NCBI RefSeq assembly: GCF_015476235.1
Contig: NZ_CP064338.1
Coordinates: 558,001 to 622,000 of the forward strand
DNA length: 64,000 bases
Direction: 5' to 3'
From: Caldimonas thermodepolymerans
GTDB lineage: Bacteria; Pseudomonadota; Gammaproteobacteria; Burkholderiales; Burkholderiaceae_C
The first letter of the stretch is position 1; each line of letters starts with the position of its first letter. Shown here piece by piece: positions 1 to 7,632 of the stretch. Made by a program: the position numbers and the translations under genes. The notes under the pieces are model-generated. The model had not been told where the DNA came from. It did not search any database and was given only the letters and a program-made list of their open reading frames with translations.

Positions 1-1422
1 CCCTACCAGGCGCCGCGCTCGACGCTGCCCAAGGGGCTGGACAACCTGACCTGGGACCAGTACCAGTCCATCCGCTTCCGCAAGGAGCGCGCGCTGTGGC
101 GCGACGACCAGCTGCGCTTCCAGGCGCAGTTCTTCCACCTGGGGCTGTTCTTCAAGTCGCCGGTGCGCATGTTCGAGGTGGTCGACGGCCAGGCGCAGGA
201 GATCGCCTACGACCCCGCGCTGTTCGACCATTCCGAAAGCGGCGTGCCGGCCGAGCGCCTGCCGCCGGACCTGGGCTTCGCGGGCTTCCGCATCAACTTC
301 CACACCGACCTGCAGCGCGACATCGCCGCCTTCCTGGGCGCGAGCTACTTCCGCGCGGTGGGCGGCGAGTGGCAGTACGGCCAGTCGGCGCGCGGGCTGG
401 CCATCGACACCGGCATGAACCGGCCGGAGGAGTTCCCGAACTTCGTCGCCTTCTGGCTCGAAAAACCCGCGCGCCAGTCCAGCACGCTGACGGTCTATGC
501 GCTGCTCGACTCGCCCAGCATCGCGGGGGCGTACCGCTTCGTGATCACGCCGGGCGACACGCAGGTGATGGACATCGACGCCGCGCTGTACCCGCGCAAG
601 GTGATCGAGCGCATCGGCATCGCGCCGTGCACCAGCATGTTCCAGTTCGGCGAGAACGACAAGCGCATGGCCAACGACTGGCGCCCGGAGATCCACGACA
701 CCGACGGCCTGCAGATGTGGACCGGCAACGGCGAGTGGATCTGGCGCCCGCTGACCAACCCGGCGCACCTGCGCTTCAACGCCTTCCAGGACAACAACCC
801 GCGCGGCTTCGGCCTGCTGCAGCGCGACCGCAACTTCGACCACTACCAGGATGACGGCGTGTTTTACGACAAGCGCCCGAGCCTGTGGGTCGAGCCCAAG
901 CACGGCTGGGGGCCGGGCTCGGTGCAGCTGGTCGAGATCCCCACCGTCGACGAGACCTTCGACAACATCGTCGCGTTCTGGAACCCGGCCGACAAGCCCC
1001 AGCCCGGGCAGGAGCTGCTGTTCGGCTATCGCCTCTACTGGGGGGCGCACCCGCCCGCGCGGCCGCCGCTGGCCGAATGCGTGGCCACGCGCACCGGCAT
1101 CGGCGGCATCGTCGGCCAGCCGCGCAAGTACTTCTCGTGGCGCTTCGCGGTGGACTTCGCCGGCGGCGACCTGTCGCTGATCGGCAAGGACGCCAAGGTC
1201 GAGCCCGTGATCTGGGCCTCGCGCGGGCAGATCGAGATCACGTCCGCGCGGCCGCTGCACGCCATCAACGGCTGGCGCGCGATGTTCGACCTGCGCCCGC
1301 TGGACGACAGCACCCGGCCGATCGACCTGCGGCTGTACCTGCAATGCGACGGCCAGCCGCTCACCGAGACCTGGCTGTACCAGTGGGACCCGCCGCCGCC
1401 TGCGGAGCGCAAGTTCCAGTGA
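1..1422 (+). CDS. Periplasmic glucan biosynthesis protein, OpgG/OpgD family (C-terminal part)
   Basis: The reading frame is open from the first base of the window and ends at TGA 1420-1422, so the start lies upstream; about 473 residues are visible. The family acts in the periplasm on the beta-glucan backbone of osmoregulated periplasmic glucans. Visible family hallmarks are DQYQSIRFR near the beginning, the NRPEEFPNFVAFW segment and the later DNNPRGFGLLQRDR stretch, followed by a C-terminal immunoglobulin-like domain ending in WDPPPPAERKFQ. The signal peptide, which would separate OpgG (Sec) from OpgD (Tat), is outside the window, so I leave the choice open. No partner opgH gene is visible. 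The following 85 bases hold nothing I can name before the CRISPR-like repeats. Confidence 0.9.
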   Translation, partial: PYQAPRSTLPKGLDNLTWDQYQSIRFRKERALWRDDQLRFQAQFFHLGLFFKSPVRMFEVVDGQAQEIAYDPALFDHSESGVPAERLPPDLGFAGFRINFHTDLQRDIAAFLGASYFRAVGGEWQYGQSARGLAIDTGMNRPEEFPNFVAFWLEKPARQSSTLTVYALLDSPSIAGAYRFVITPGDTQVMDIDAALYPRKVIERIGIAPCTSMFQFGENDKRMANDWRPEIHDTDGLQMWTGNGEWIWRPLTNPAHLRFNAFQDNNPRGFGLLQRDRNFDHYQDDGVFYDKRPSLWVEPKHGWGPGSVQLVEIPTVDETFDNIVAFWNPADKPQPGQELLFGYRLYWGAHPPARPPLAECVATRTGIGGIVGQPRKYFSWRFAVDFAGGDLSLIGKDAKVEPVIWASRGQIEITSARPLHAINGWRAMFDLRPLDDSTRPIDLRLYLQCDGQPLTETWLYQWDPPPPAERKFQ

Positions 1423-1507
1423 GGCGTCGGGCGGTGGCCGAGCAGCTCTCGACGAGGGCTGCTGCAGTGTTGCCTGCGATGGACCGAGTGCACCAGCCCC
1501 TCGTCAT

Positions 1508-1610
1508 GTCGTAGCTTCCTCTCTCACCCCGGATAGCTACACTCGGCAGGCGCTGGAGGTGCTCGACGGGGATGGTTGTAGCTTCCTCTCTCACCCCGGA
1601 TAGCTACACT
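1508..1610 (+). CRISPR. Two-repeat remnant of a type II-C-like CRISPR array
   Basis: A 36-bp unit occurs at 1508-1543 and again at 1575-1610, separated by a 31-bp unique spacer (1544-1574). The copies differ only at the third base (GTC versus GTT). Each unit starts GTYGTAGCTTCC and ends GATAGCTACACT, with GTAGC/GCTAC arms near the ends. From memory it matches the Neisseria type II-C repeat at about 27 of 36 positions. The GCTACACT end also resembles the GCTACAAT end that supplies a -10 element in Neisseria repeats. Only 20 bp follow the second repeat before an insertion sequence begins. No cas gene or tracrRNA-like anti-repeat is visible. Two copies alone cannot prove CRISPR origin. Confidence 0.6.
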
Positions 1611-1630
1611 CGAACCGCCCAGTGGGTGTA

Positions 1631-1646
1631 TGCGTAAGCTTCCCCG
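1631..1646 (+). repeat. Left terminal inverted repeat of the IS
   Basis: TGCGTAAGCTTCCCCG is a perfect 16-bp inverted match to 2814-2829. Similarity continues imperfectly inward (AAGTAGAACTT occurs in both ends). Confidence 0.85.
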
Positions 1647-1705
1647 ATCCGCAGACACCCCATAAGTAGAACTTTCTGGCATGTTTTCCCCAGCCAGGAG
1701 GTTCC

Positions 1706-1972
1706 ATGAAGAAGTCCCGTTTCACCGACACCCAGGTCGTCTCGATCCTCAAGCAGGCCGACGCCGGCGTGCCGGTCAAGGACATCTGCCGGCAGGCCGG
1801 CATCAGCGTTCCGACCTACTACAAGTGGAAGTCGAAGTACGGCGGCCTGGAGGCCTCCGAGCTGCGGCGTGTCAAGGACCTGGAAGCGGAGAACGCCAGG
1901 CTCAAGCGGATGTACGCCGAGCTGGCGCTCGACAACGCCGCGATGAAGGATCTGATCGCAAAAAAACTGTAG
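1706..1972 (+). CDS. IS3-family transposase OrfA (helix-turn-helix subunit)
   Basis: This 88-residue protein starts with MKKSRFTDTQ and has the IS3 OrfA arrangement: an N-terminal helix-turn-helix (about residues 8-45, including GVPVKDICRQAGIS and YYKWKSKYGG) and a leucine-rich coiled segment (about 50-85). It recognises the IS ends. A good ribosome site (AGGAGG) precedes the ATG. The frame ends ATC GCA AAA AAA CTG TAG. The run of seven A at 1960-1966 is the usual programmed -1 slippage site that joins OrfA to OrfB. OrfA itself is intact. Confidence 0.85.
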   Translation: MKKSRFTDTQVVSILKQADAGVPVKDICRQAGISVPTYYKWKSKYGGLEASELRRVKDLEAENARLKRMYAELALDNAAMKDLIAKKL

Positions 1973-2813
1973 GGCCGGAGCAGAAGCGCGAGGCCGTGCG
2001 GTACCTGGTCGAGGTGCACACGCGGCCCCTGAGCCGGTCCTGTGATTGCGTTGGGTTGTCGCGGGCAGCGTGGTACCAGCCGCCGGTGCACTGGACGGTA
2101 CGGGATGCCGAGATCATCGCGGCCCTGGCCGAGGTGGTCGAGAATCGCCCGAGCCGCGGCTTCTGGAAGTGTTGCAAGGTCCTGCGCCGTGCGCGTCGAA
2201 CCACAAGCGAATCTACCGAGTGTACAAGGCGATGAAGCTCGATCTGCGCCGCAAGGCCAAGCAGCGGCTGCCCAAGCGCGAACGCGTACCGCTCTACGTT
2301 CCCCTGCTGCCCGATGCCGTCTGGTCAGCGGATTTCATGGCCGACGCGCTGGCGTGTGGCCGCCGCTTCCGGACCTTCAACGTGGTCGACGACTTCAACC
2401 GCGAGGCGCTGCACATCGAGGTCGACACCTCGATCTCGTCCACGCGCCTGGTCCGCATCTTCGAGCAGCTCAAGCGCGACCACGGCCTGCCGCAGGTCCT
2501 GCGTACCGACAACGGCCCGGAGTTCCTGGGCGAGGCCTTCGTGCAGTGGGCCAAGCTCAACGGCATGGCCATCCGGTACATCCAGCCCGGCAAGCCCAAC
2601 CAGAACGCCTGCATCGAACGCTTCAATCGGACCTTCCGCGAGGAGGTCCTGGACCAGCCCCTGTTCACCCGCCTCGACGACGTGCGCGAGGCCGCGTACT
2701 GGTGGATGCTCGAGTACAACGAGGAGCGTCCCCACGATTCGCTCGGCGATCTGACCCCGGCCGAGTACCGCCAACGCGTCGCCGGAAGTTCTACTTTTGA
2801 AATGCCTGCTTGA
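1960..2813 (+). pseudogene. IS3-family transposase OrfB, frame-disrupted
   Basis: The -1 frame after the A7 site reads KKTVGPEQKREAVRYL and continues to about 2200, then loses homology (VLRRARRTTSE, stop at 2235). The DDE core resumes in the next -1 frame at NHKRIYRVYKAMK (from about 2201) and runs to TGA 2811-2813. The catalytic triad is visible in the second part: D of WSADFMAD, D of LRTDNGPEF and E of NACIERFNRTF. In relatives I expect an Arg-Arg-Trp-Asn-His run at the junction; here CGTCG is followed directly by AACCAC, which fits a 4-nt deletion. One frame error in addition to the programmed one should abolish transposase. Confidence 0.8.
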
Positions 2814-2829
2814 CGGGGAAGCTTACGCA
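2814..2829 (+). repeat. Right terminal inverted repeat of the IS
   Basis: CGGGGAAGCTTACGCA is the perfect complement of 1631-1646. It overlaps none of OrfB, whose stop is at 2811-2813. Confidence 0.85.
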
Positions 2830-2909
2830 ACGGTGGCGCTTCCTCCAGAGCATCGCTTCGACGCCTCAAACGCGGCCTTCGCGACCGCACGCAAGTCGAT
2901 CTTTTCTGA

Positions 2910-2927
2910 ACCAAGCGTTTGCTTGTC
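2910..2927. promoter_or_regulatory. Palindromic operator candidate 1 (TetR-type)
   Basis: ACCAAGCGTTTGCTTGTC contains perfect CAAGC/GCTTG arms around GTTT. It is closely related to the palindrome 123 bp downstream. Size and symmetry fit a TetR-family dimer; the TetR gene at 3988-4620 is the nearest candidate. Inference only. Confidence 0.5.
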
Positions 2928-3009
2928 ACGTTGCCCGGTGCGGGACAACCCTGAAAAGGATCCTCCTCGAGCCCTTTCATGAGGGAAATCCCCCTGTCCC
3001 GCGCCGCCA

Positions 3010-3019
3010 CTTGCGCCAA
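3010..3019 (-). promoter_or_regulatory. Reverse-strand copy of the TTGRCRCAAG motif
   Basis: On the minus strand this reads TTGGCGCAAG, preceded by CTAG, like the eight promoter copies elsewhere. Its 24-nt-downstream hexamer (minus strand ATTTCC) is a poor -10, so it may be an autoregulatory binding site for the adjacent araC gene, not a working promoter. Confidence 0.35.
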
Positions 3020-3032
3020 CACTAGCCAGCAA

Positions 3033-3050
3033 ACCAAACATTTGCTTGGT
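3033..3050. promoter_or_regulatory. Palindromic operator candidate 2 (TetR-type)
   Basis: ACCAAACATTTGCTTGGT has 7-bp arms with one mismatch and a 4-bp centre. It lies about 90 bp upstream of the araC start and matches the 2910-2927 site in ACCAA and GCTTG. The pair suggests cooperative or looping control of the araC-tetR operon. Confidence 0.55.
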
Positions 3051-3136
3051 CATCGCGCGCCGCGCGACGACGGCAAGGAGAAGGCGGCCATCGGGGTGCG
3101 CACCTCGCGAGCCGCCGGGTGGCAAGAGGAGACAGT

Positions 3137-3988
3137 GTGGAGATGAAGATCGCATCGCAGCAAGCCCGGTCCTTCGGCGCCGACGGCATGGTGCAGGGGC
3201 CGGCCTCGGGCAAGTTCATGCTCATCACCCCCGACCGCATCTGCTATGCGGGCCTGCTGGGGCGCCCGCTGACGCGGGAGTTCGGCGCACTGACGCTGTA
3301 CGTGTCGCTGGGCTCGCCGCTGAGCCTGAAGATCCGCGACGGCGCCTGGCAGAGCGGCGAGATGTTCGTCGTGCAGGCGGACACGCCGCACCAGGTCGCG
3401 ACGGTGGACCGCCGCATCGGCGTCTACATGATCGAGCCGGAGTCGGTGGACCTGGCGCAGCTGCCGCCCGAGCTGGGCTTCCTGGCCACCGAAGGGGGGG
3501 CGCAGCTGCACCATCCGGCGATCCGCGAGGCCTTCCTGGCGCTGGCCGGCGGCGACATGCACATCAACGCGGTGCGCACGCGGCTGGACGAGTTCATCCT
3601 GGGCGCGCGCATGCCGATGCGGCAGCTCGAGTGCCGCGTCGCGGCGGTGGTCAACCGCATCAAGCGCAACCCGTCGGACAGCGTCAATGCCGAGGACTAC
3701 GCGCAGCAGGTCGATCTATCATTCTCGCGCTTCCTGCACCTGTTCAAGGAAGAGGTCGGCACCACCTTCCGCCGCTTCCGCGCCTGGAAGCGCGCGCGCA
3801 ACTTCATGTGCTACGTGAACGCGAACCGCAACCTGACCGACATCGCGCTGGAAACCGGCTACCCGGATTCCTCGCACTTCAGCCACACGGTGCGCCGCTA
3901 CTGGGGGCTCACGCCCAAGGACATCATGGCCGGTTCGCGCACGCTGGCCGTCATCCACGACGCCAGCCTGGTGTCGACCGCGCACTGA
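3137..3988 (+). CDS. AraC-family transcriptional regulator
   Basis: A protein of about 283 residues. The N-terminal half is a small beta-rich sensor-like domain, and the C-terminal 100 residues carry the AraC double helix-turn-helix (AEDYAQQVDLSFSRFLHLFK, then NLTDIALETGYPDSSHFS and RRYWGLTPKDIM). I start at GTG 3137, in frame with ATG 3143, because AGGAG at 3126-3130 is well placed; a GTG at 3119 lacks such a site. Its stop overlaps the start of the tetR gene (TGATG). It sits at the edge of the catabolic island, and the repeated promoter motif overlapping the -35 region at eight places is the kind of site an AraC class II activator uses. That makes it the candidate island activator; its ligand is unknown. 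Confidence 0.85.
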   Translation: MEMKIASQQARSFGADGMVQGPASGKFMLITPDRICYAGLLGRPLTREFGALTLYVSLGSPLSLKIRDGAWQSGEMFVVQADTPHQVATVDRRIGVYMIEPESVDLAQLPPELGFLATEGGAQLHHPAIREAFLALAGGDMHINAVRTRLDEFILGARMPMRQLECRVAAVVNRIKRNPSDSVNAEDYAQQVDLSFSRFLHLFKEEVGTTFRRFRAWKRARNFMCYVNANRNLTDIALETGYPDSSHFSHTVRRYWGLTPKDIMAGSRTLAVIHDASLVSTAH

Positions 3989-4620
3989 TGCCGCCCCGCA
4001 CCGCCCCCGACGAAGCCCGCCTGGCCCGGCGCACCGCACGCGCGGAGCGCCGCGCGGCGGACCCGGCCGTGCCGCGCGAGCGCATCCTCAACGCGGCGGC
4101 GCGCCTGTTCCGCGTGCGTGGCTTCAACGGCACGCCGGTGCGCGACATCGCCGAGGAGGTCGGCATCCTCTCGGGCAGCCTGTTCCATCACTTCCAGTCC
4201 AAGGAAGAGATCCTGCTGGAGATCATGCGGGAGGCGGCCTACTCGGCCTGCCTGCAGGCCGAGAAGATCATGCAGGAGGAAAGCGACCCGCTGCGCCAGC
4301 TGCGCGCGCTGGTGCGGCTGGAGCTGGGGTTGATCGTGCACGAGCAGCGCGGCGACTACCACGCGGTGCTGTTCTTCGAGTGGCGCCATGCCTCGGAGAC
4401 CGCCAAGGCGGAACTGACCCGCCTGCGTGCGCGCTACACCGACTGCTGGCGGCGTGCCCTGCGCGACTGCGAGGCCGCAGGCCTGCTGCGCTGCGAGGCG
4501 CGCGCGGCGGGGCTGATCCTGCACGGCGCGCTGGGCGGGGCGATGACCTGGTTCCGCCCGCACGGCCACTACAGCGCCGAGGAGTTCGGCGACATCCTGC
4601 TGCGCCTGATCGTGGCCTGA
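3988..4620 (+). CDS. TetR-family transcriptional regulator
   Basis: A protein of 210 residues that overlaps the araC stop by one base, so the two are translationally coupled. After an Arg-rich N-terminus the TetR DNA-binding domain is clear: RERILNAAARLFRVRGFNGT, PVRDIAEEVGILSGSLFHHF and SKEEILLEIM (about residues 31-80). The rest is an all-helical ligand and dimer domain with no recognisable specificity. TetR regulators of this type often govern acyl-CoA catabolism and answer to acyl-CoA ligands; that is family knowledge, not proof here. The palindromes at 2910-2927 and 3033-3050 are plausible operators, which would give autoregulation of araC-tetR. Confidence 0.85.
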   Translation: MPPRTAPDEARLARRTARAERRAADPAVPRERILNAAARLFRVRGFNGTPVRDIAEEVGILSGSLFHHFQSKEEILLEIMREAAYSACLQAEKIMQEESDPLRQLRALVRLELGLIVHEQRGDYHAVLFFEWRHASETAKAELTRLRARYTDCWRRALRDCEAAGLLRCEARAAGLILHGALGGAMTWFRPHGHYSAEEFGDILLRLIVA

Positions 4621-4790
4621 ACGGCGTGCCCGGTCACCCCCGGCCTCGCGGTTTCGCGGCGCATTTCCTTCCCTTCACGTCCTGATCACCCGCGCGCCAT
4701 GGACGCAGTACGCGCCGGCATGCCCATCCCGCGTCGCGTGAAAGGCGCATGCCGGCGTCGCGTTGCAGGGCATGGCCCCACGCTAGCAGG

Positions 4791-4826
4791 TTGACGCAAG
4801 TGCGCGCGGGACCAACTTCCTATAGT
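4791..4826 (+). promoter_or_regulatory. Island promoter motif 1 (liv operon)
   Basis: TTGACGCAAG at 4791-4800, then the -10-like TATAGT at 4821-4826, with exactly 24 nt between TTGACG and TATAGT. TAGC lies just upstream, as in other copies. It precedes livH by 40 nt. Confidence 0.6.
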
Positions 4827-4866
4827 GCGGCAAGACCGGGCCCACAGACCCGGCGAGGAGACAACG

Positions 4867-5742
4867 GTGGTGGCACTGCAACTGGTGCTGTCCGGCACCG
4901 CGCTTGGCTGCATCTATGCACTGATCGCGCTGGGCTTCGTCCTGATCTACAAGGCGACCGAGACGGTCAACTTCGCCCAGGGCGAGCTGATGATGCTCGG
5001 TGCGTTCTGCGCGCTGGTGCTGATGAAGTTCGTCGGCCTGCCGTTCCTGCTCGCGGCGCTGGTGGCCGTGGTCGGCATGGCGTGCTTCGGCGCGCTGATG
5101 GAGCGCTGCGTGATCCGTCCCATCCTGGGGCAGCCGCAGTTCACGGTGGTGATGATGACCATCGGCGCCGGCTACGTGATGCGCGGGCTGATCACGATGA
5201 TCCCGGAGATCGGCACCGACACGCACGTGCTGCCTGCGCCGTATCGCGGCGAGGTGATCCGGATCGGCCCGGCGGTGCTGGGCGCCGAGCAGGTGGTGGT
5301 GATCGCCGTGACCGCGCTGCTGTGCGCCGCGCTGTACCTGTTCTTCAAGCACGGCAAGGTCGGCATCGCGATGCAGGCCGCCTCGCAGAACCAGCTGGCG
5401 GCGTACTACGTGGGCATCCCGGTGCAGCGCCTCAACGCGCTGGTGTGGGGGCTGTCGGCGGTGGTGGCCACGGTGGCCGGCCTGCTGCTCGCACCCATCA
5501 TGTTCGTGCACGCGAACATGGGCTTCATCGGCCTCAAGGCCTTCCCGGCGGCGGTGGTGGGCGGCTTCGGCAGCCTGCCGGGCGCGGTGGTCGGCGGCCT
5601 GATCATCGGGCTGGCGGAATCGTTCTCCGGCTTCTACCTGCCCGAAGGCTTCAAGGACATCGCCGCGTACATCGTGGTCCTCGTCATGCTCGTGATCATG
5701 CCCAACGGCCTGTTCGGAGAGAACCTGCGCAAGAAGGTGTAG
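4867..5742 (+). CDS. livH: Branched-chain amino acid-type ABC transporter permease LivH
   Basis: A 291-residue polytopic inner-membrane protein, first of the two permeases of a Liv-type (HAAT) ABC importer. It shows the family pattern GLTLIYKATETVNFAQGELM-like segment near residue 30 and GGFGSLPGAVVGGLIIGLAE near the C-terminus. The start is GTG 4867, six bases after GAGGAG; longer in-frame starts would run through the promoter at 4791-4826. LivM follows after four bases. With livM, livG, livF and livK it forms a full importer. The acyl-CoA synthetase inside the same operon suggests that the cargo is a carboxylic acid and not an amino acid. Confidence 0.9.
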   Translation: MVALQLVLSGTALGCIYALIALGFVLIYKATETVNFAQGELMMLGAFCALVLMKFVGLPFLLAALVAVVGMACFGALMERCVIRPILGQPQFTVVMMTIGAGYVMRGLITMIPEIGTDTHVLPAPYRGEVIRIGPAVLGAEQVVVIAVTALLCAALYLFFKHGKVGIAMQAASQNQLAAYYVGIPVQRLNALVWGLSAVVATVAGLLLAPIMFVHANMGFIGLKAFPAAVVGGFGSLPGAVVGGLIIGLAESFSGFYLPEGFKDIAAYIVVLVMLVIMPNGLFGENLRKKV

Positions 5743-5746
5743 CAGC

Positions 5747-6823
5747 GTGCGTTTCCTCTTCAAGACCGACTACCGCCAGGACCTGCGACTGGTCCGGCAC
5801 TCCGGCCAGGCCTTCTGGTACGGCCTGCTGATGGTGGCCCTGCTGGCCGCGCCGCTGGTGGCCGACCGCTACTGGCTCTCGCAGCTGTCGTTCATCCTGA
5901 TCTATGCGATCGCGGGCCTGGGCCTGATGACGCTGGCCGGCTTCACCGGGCTGCTGTCCATCGGGCACGCGGCCTTCCTCGGCGTGGGCGCGTACACGCA
6001 GGCGGTGCTGACGCAGGCAGGCGTGCCCTTCGTGCTCGCGCTGGCCGCCGCCGCCGGGCTGTCCGCCGCCGCGGGCGTGGTGGTGGGCCTGCCGGCGCTG
6101 CGCGTCAAGGGCATCTACCTCGCGATCGCGACGCTGGCCTTCGGCTTCATCGCCGAGGAAGCGATGGTGCGCTGGGAGGACGTCACCGGCGGCAACAACG
6201 GCCTGCTGGTCAAGCCCGCACGCATCCTCGGCATGGACTTCAGTTCCGAGCAGAGCTTCTACTACCTCGCGCTGGTGATCTGCGTGCTGGTCACGCTGGG
6301 CGTGCTGCACCTGCTGCGCAGCAAGACCGGGCGCGCTTTCGTGGCGATCCGCGACTCGGAGGTCTCGGCGCAGAGCATGGGCATCCACCTCGCGTACTAC
6401 AAGACGCTGTCGTTCGCCTTCTCGGCGGCGGTGGTGGGCATCGCCGGGGCGCTGTACGCGCACAAGCTGCGCTTCATCTCGCCGGAGCAGTTCGGCATCC
6501 TGCAGTCGGTCGACCTGCTGCTGCTGGTGGTGGTGGGCGGCCTCGGCTCGGTGCACGGGGCCTTCCTCGGCGCGATCTTCATCATCGCGATGCCGCAGGT
6601 GATCGTGTTCCTCAAGGACCTGCTGCCCGGCAGCCTGGGCAGCGCCTCGGGCCTGCAGGCGGTGATCTACGGCCTGGTGCTGATGGCCTTCGTGATGTTC
6701 GAGCCCACGGGGCTGTACGGGCGCTGGCTGAAGATCCGCACCTGGCTGGACCTGTTCCCCTTCTACCGCCGCGGCATGTTCCGCCGGCAGAAATCCTTCC
6801 AACGGTCGGAGCGGCTCAAATGA
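5747..6823 (+). CDS. livM: Branched-chain amino acid-type ABC transporter permease LivM
   Basis: A 358-residue second permease with about nine hydrophobic segments. Family landmarks include GLMTLAGFTGLLSIGHAAFL (about residues 60-80), KTGRAFVAIRDSEVSAQSMG and VVGGLGSVHGAFLGA. The start is GTG 5747, four bases after the livH stop. Its TGA overlaps the ATG of livG (ATGA), so translation is coupled. The long N-terminus (FKTDYRQDLRLVRHSGQAFW) is charged and cytoplasmic. The charged C-terminal tail is slightly longer than usual (RRGMFRRQKSFQRSERLK). Confidence 0.9.
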   Translation: MRFLFKTDYRQDLRLVRHSGQAFWYGLLMVALLAAPLVADRYWLSQLSFILIYAIAGLGLMTLAGFTGLLSIGHAAFLGVGAYTQAVLTQAGVPFVLALAAAAGLSAAAGVVVGLPALRVKGIYLAIATLAFGFIAEEAMVRWEDVTGGNNGLLVKPARILGMDFSSEQSFYYLALVICVLVTLGVLHLLRSKTGRAFVAIRDSEVSAQSMGIHLAYYKTLSFAFSAAVVGIAGALYAHKLRFISPEQFGILQSVDLLLLVVVGGLGSVHGAFLGAIFIIAMPQVIVFLKDLLPGSLGSASGLQAVIYGLVLMAFVMFEPTGLYGRWLKIRTWLDLFPFYRRGMFRRQKSFQRSERLK

Positions 6824-7632
6824 GCGAGATCGCGATGCCGGAGATCCTGCTGTCCGTCAAGGACCTGTCCATGCACTTCGGCGGCGTGCGCGCCGTCAAC
6901 GGGGTGAGCTTCGACGTGCGCCGCGGCGAGGTGTTCACGCTGATCGGACCCAACGGCGCCGGCAAGACCACGGTGTTCAACCTGATCAGCCGCATCTACA
7001 CGCCGACCACCGGGCGCATCGTGTTCCGCGGGCGCGAGATCCACGCCGTGCCGCCGCACGCGATCGCGAAGCTGGGCATTGCGCGCACCTTCCAGAACAT
7101 CGAGCTGTTCGAACACGCCACCGTGCTGCAGAACCTGCTGATCGGCTACCACGCGCACTGCGAGTCGGGCTTCTGGAGCAACCTGCTGGCCACCCCGCGC
7201 TCGCGCCGCGCCGAGCTGGCCGCGCGCCGCAAGGCCGAGGAGGTGATCGACCTGCTCGACCTGCAGGTGTACCGCGACGCCATCGTCGCAGGCCTGCCCT
7301 ACGGCGTGCGCAAGGTGGTCGAGCTGGCCCGCGCGCTGTGCTCGCAGCCGGAGCTGCTGCTGCTCGACGAACCCTCGTCGGGCCTGAACACCGAAGAGAC
7401 CGAGGACATGGCCTGGTGGATCCGCGACATCCGCCGCCAGCTCGGCATCACGGTGCTGATGGTCGAGCACGACATGACCCTGGTGTCGCGCGTCTCGGAC
7501 CGGGTGCTGGCGATGAACCAGGGCGAGGTGCTGGCGCTGGGCAGCGCCGCCGAGGTGCAGCGCCACCCGGGCGTGGTCGAGGCCTACCTGGGCAGCTTCG
7601 ACGACGTCTCCAACCTGCGGAGGGCGGCATGA
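6820..7632 (+). CDS. livG: ABC transporter ATP-binding protein LivG
   Basis: A 270-residue ATPase of the Liv importer. Walker A GPNGAGKT is at residues 43-50. The signature region is the LivG variant LPYGVRKVVELARAL, followed by Walker B LLLLDEPSSGLN and the switch histidine in MVEHDMTLVSRVSD. It overlaps livM by four bases and livF by four bases, so the ATPases are coupled to the permeases. It should form a heterodimer with LivF on the cytoplasmic face. Confidence 0.92.
   Translation: MSEIAMPEILLSVKDLSMHFGGVRAVNGVSFDVRRGEVFTLIGPNGAGKTTVFNLISRIYTPTTGRIVFRGREIHAVPPHAIAKLGIARTFQNIELFEHATVLQNLLIGYHAHCESGFWSNLLATPRSRRAELAARRKAEEVIDLLDLQVYRDAIVAGLPYGVRKVVELARALCSQPELLLLDEPSSGLNTEETEDMAWWIRDIRRQLGITVLMVEHDMTLVSRVSDRVLAMNQGEVLALGSAAEVQRHPGVVEAYLGSFDDVSNLRRAA

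Larger units (their letters stand above)
1631..2829 (+). mobile_element. IS3-family insertion sequence (IS407-like), decayed
   Basis: The element is about 1.2 kb, bounded by inverted repeats that begin TGCGTAAG and end CTTACGCA, with the TG...CA termini typical of IS3 elements. It encodes OrfA and, after an A7 slippage site, OrfB with a DDE integrase core. OrfB carries an extra frame disruption, so transposase is probably not made. The four bases on each side (tgta on the left, acgg on the right) do not match, so there is no target duplication. This suggests a deletion or recombination after insertion. Group assignment comes from general similarity of OrfA/OrfB, not from a search. Confidence 0.85.
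2830..3136. other. Gene-free control region between the IS and the araC gene
   Basis: About 300 bases without a convincing gene. It contains two related palindromes (2910-2927 and 3033-3050) and one reverse-strand copy of the island's activator-type motif (3010-3019). A divergent gene may once have been served from here before the IS-linked rearrangement, but no remnant is recognisable. Confidence 0.5.
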
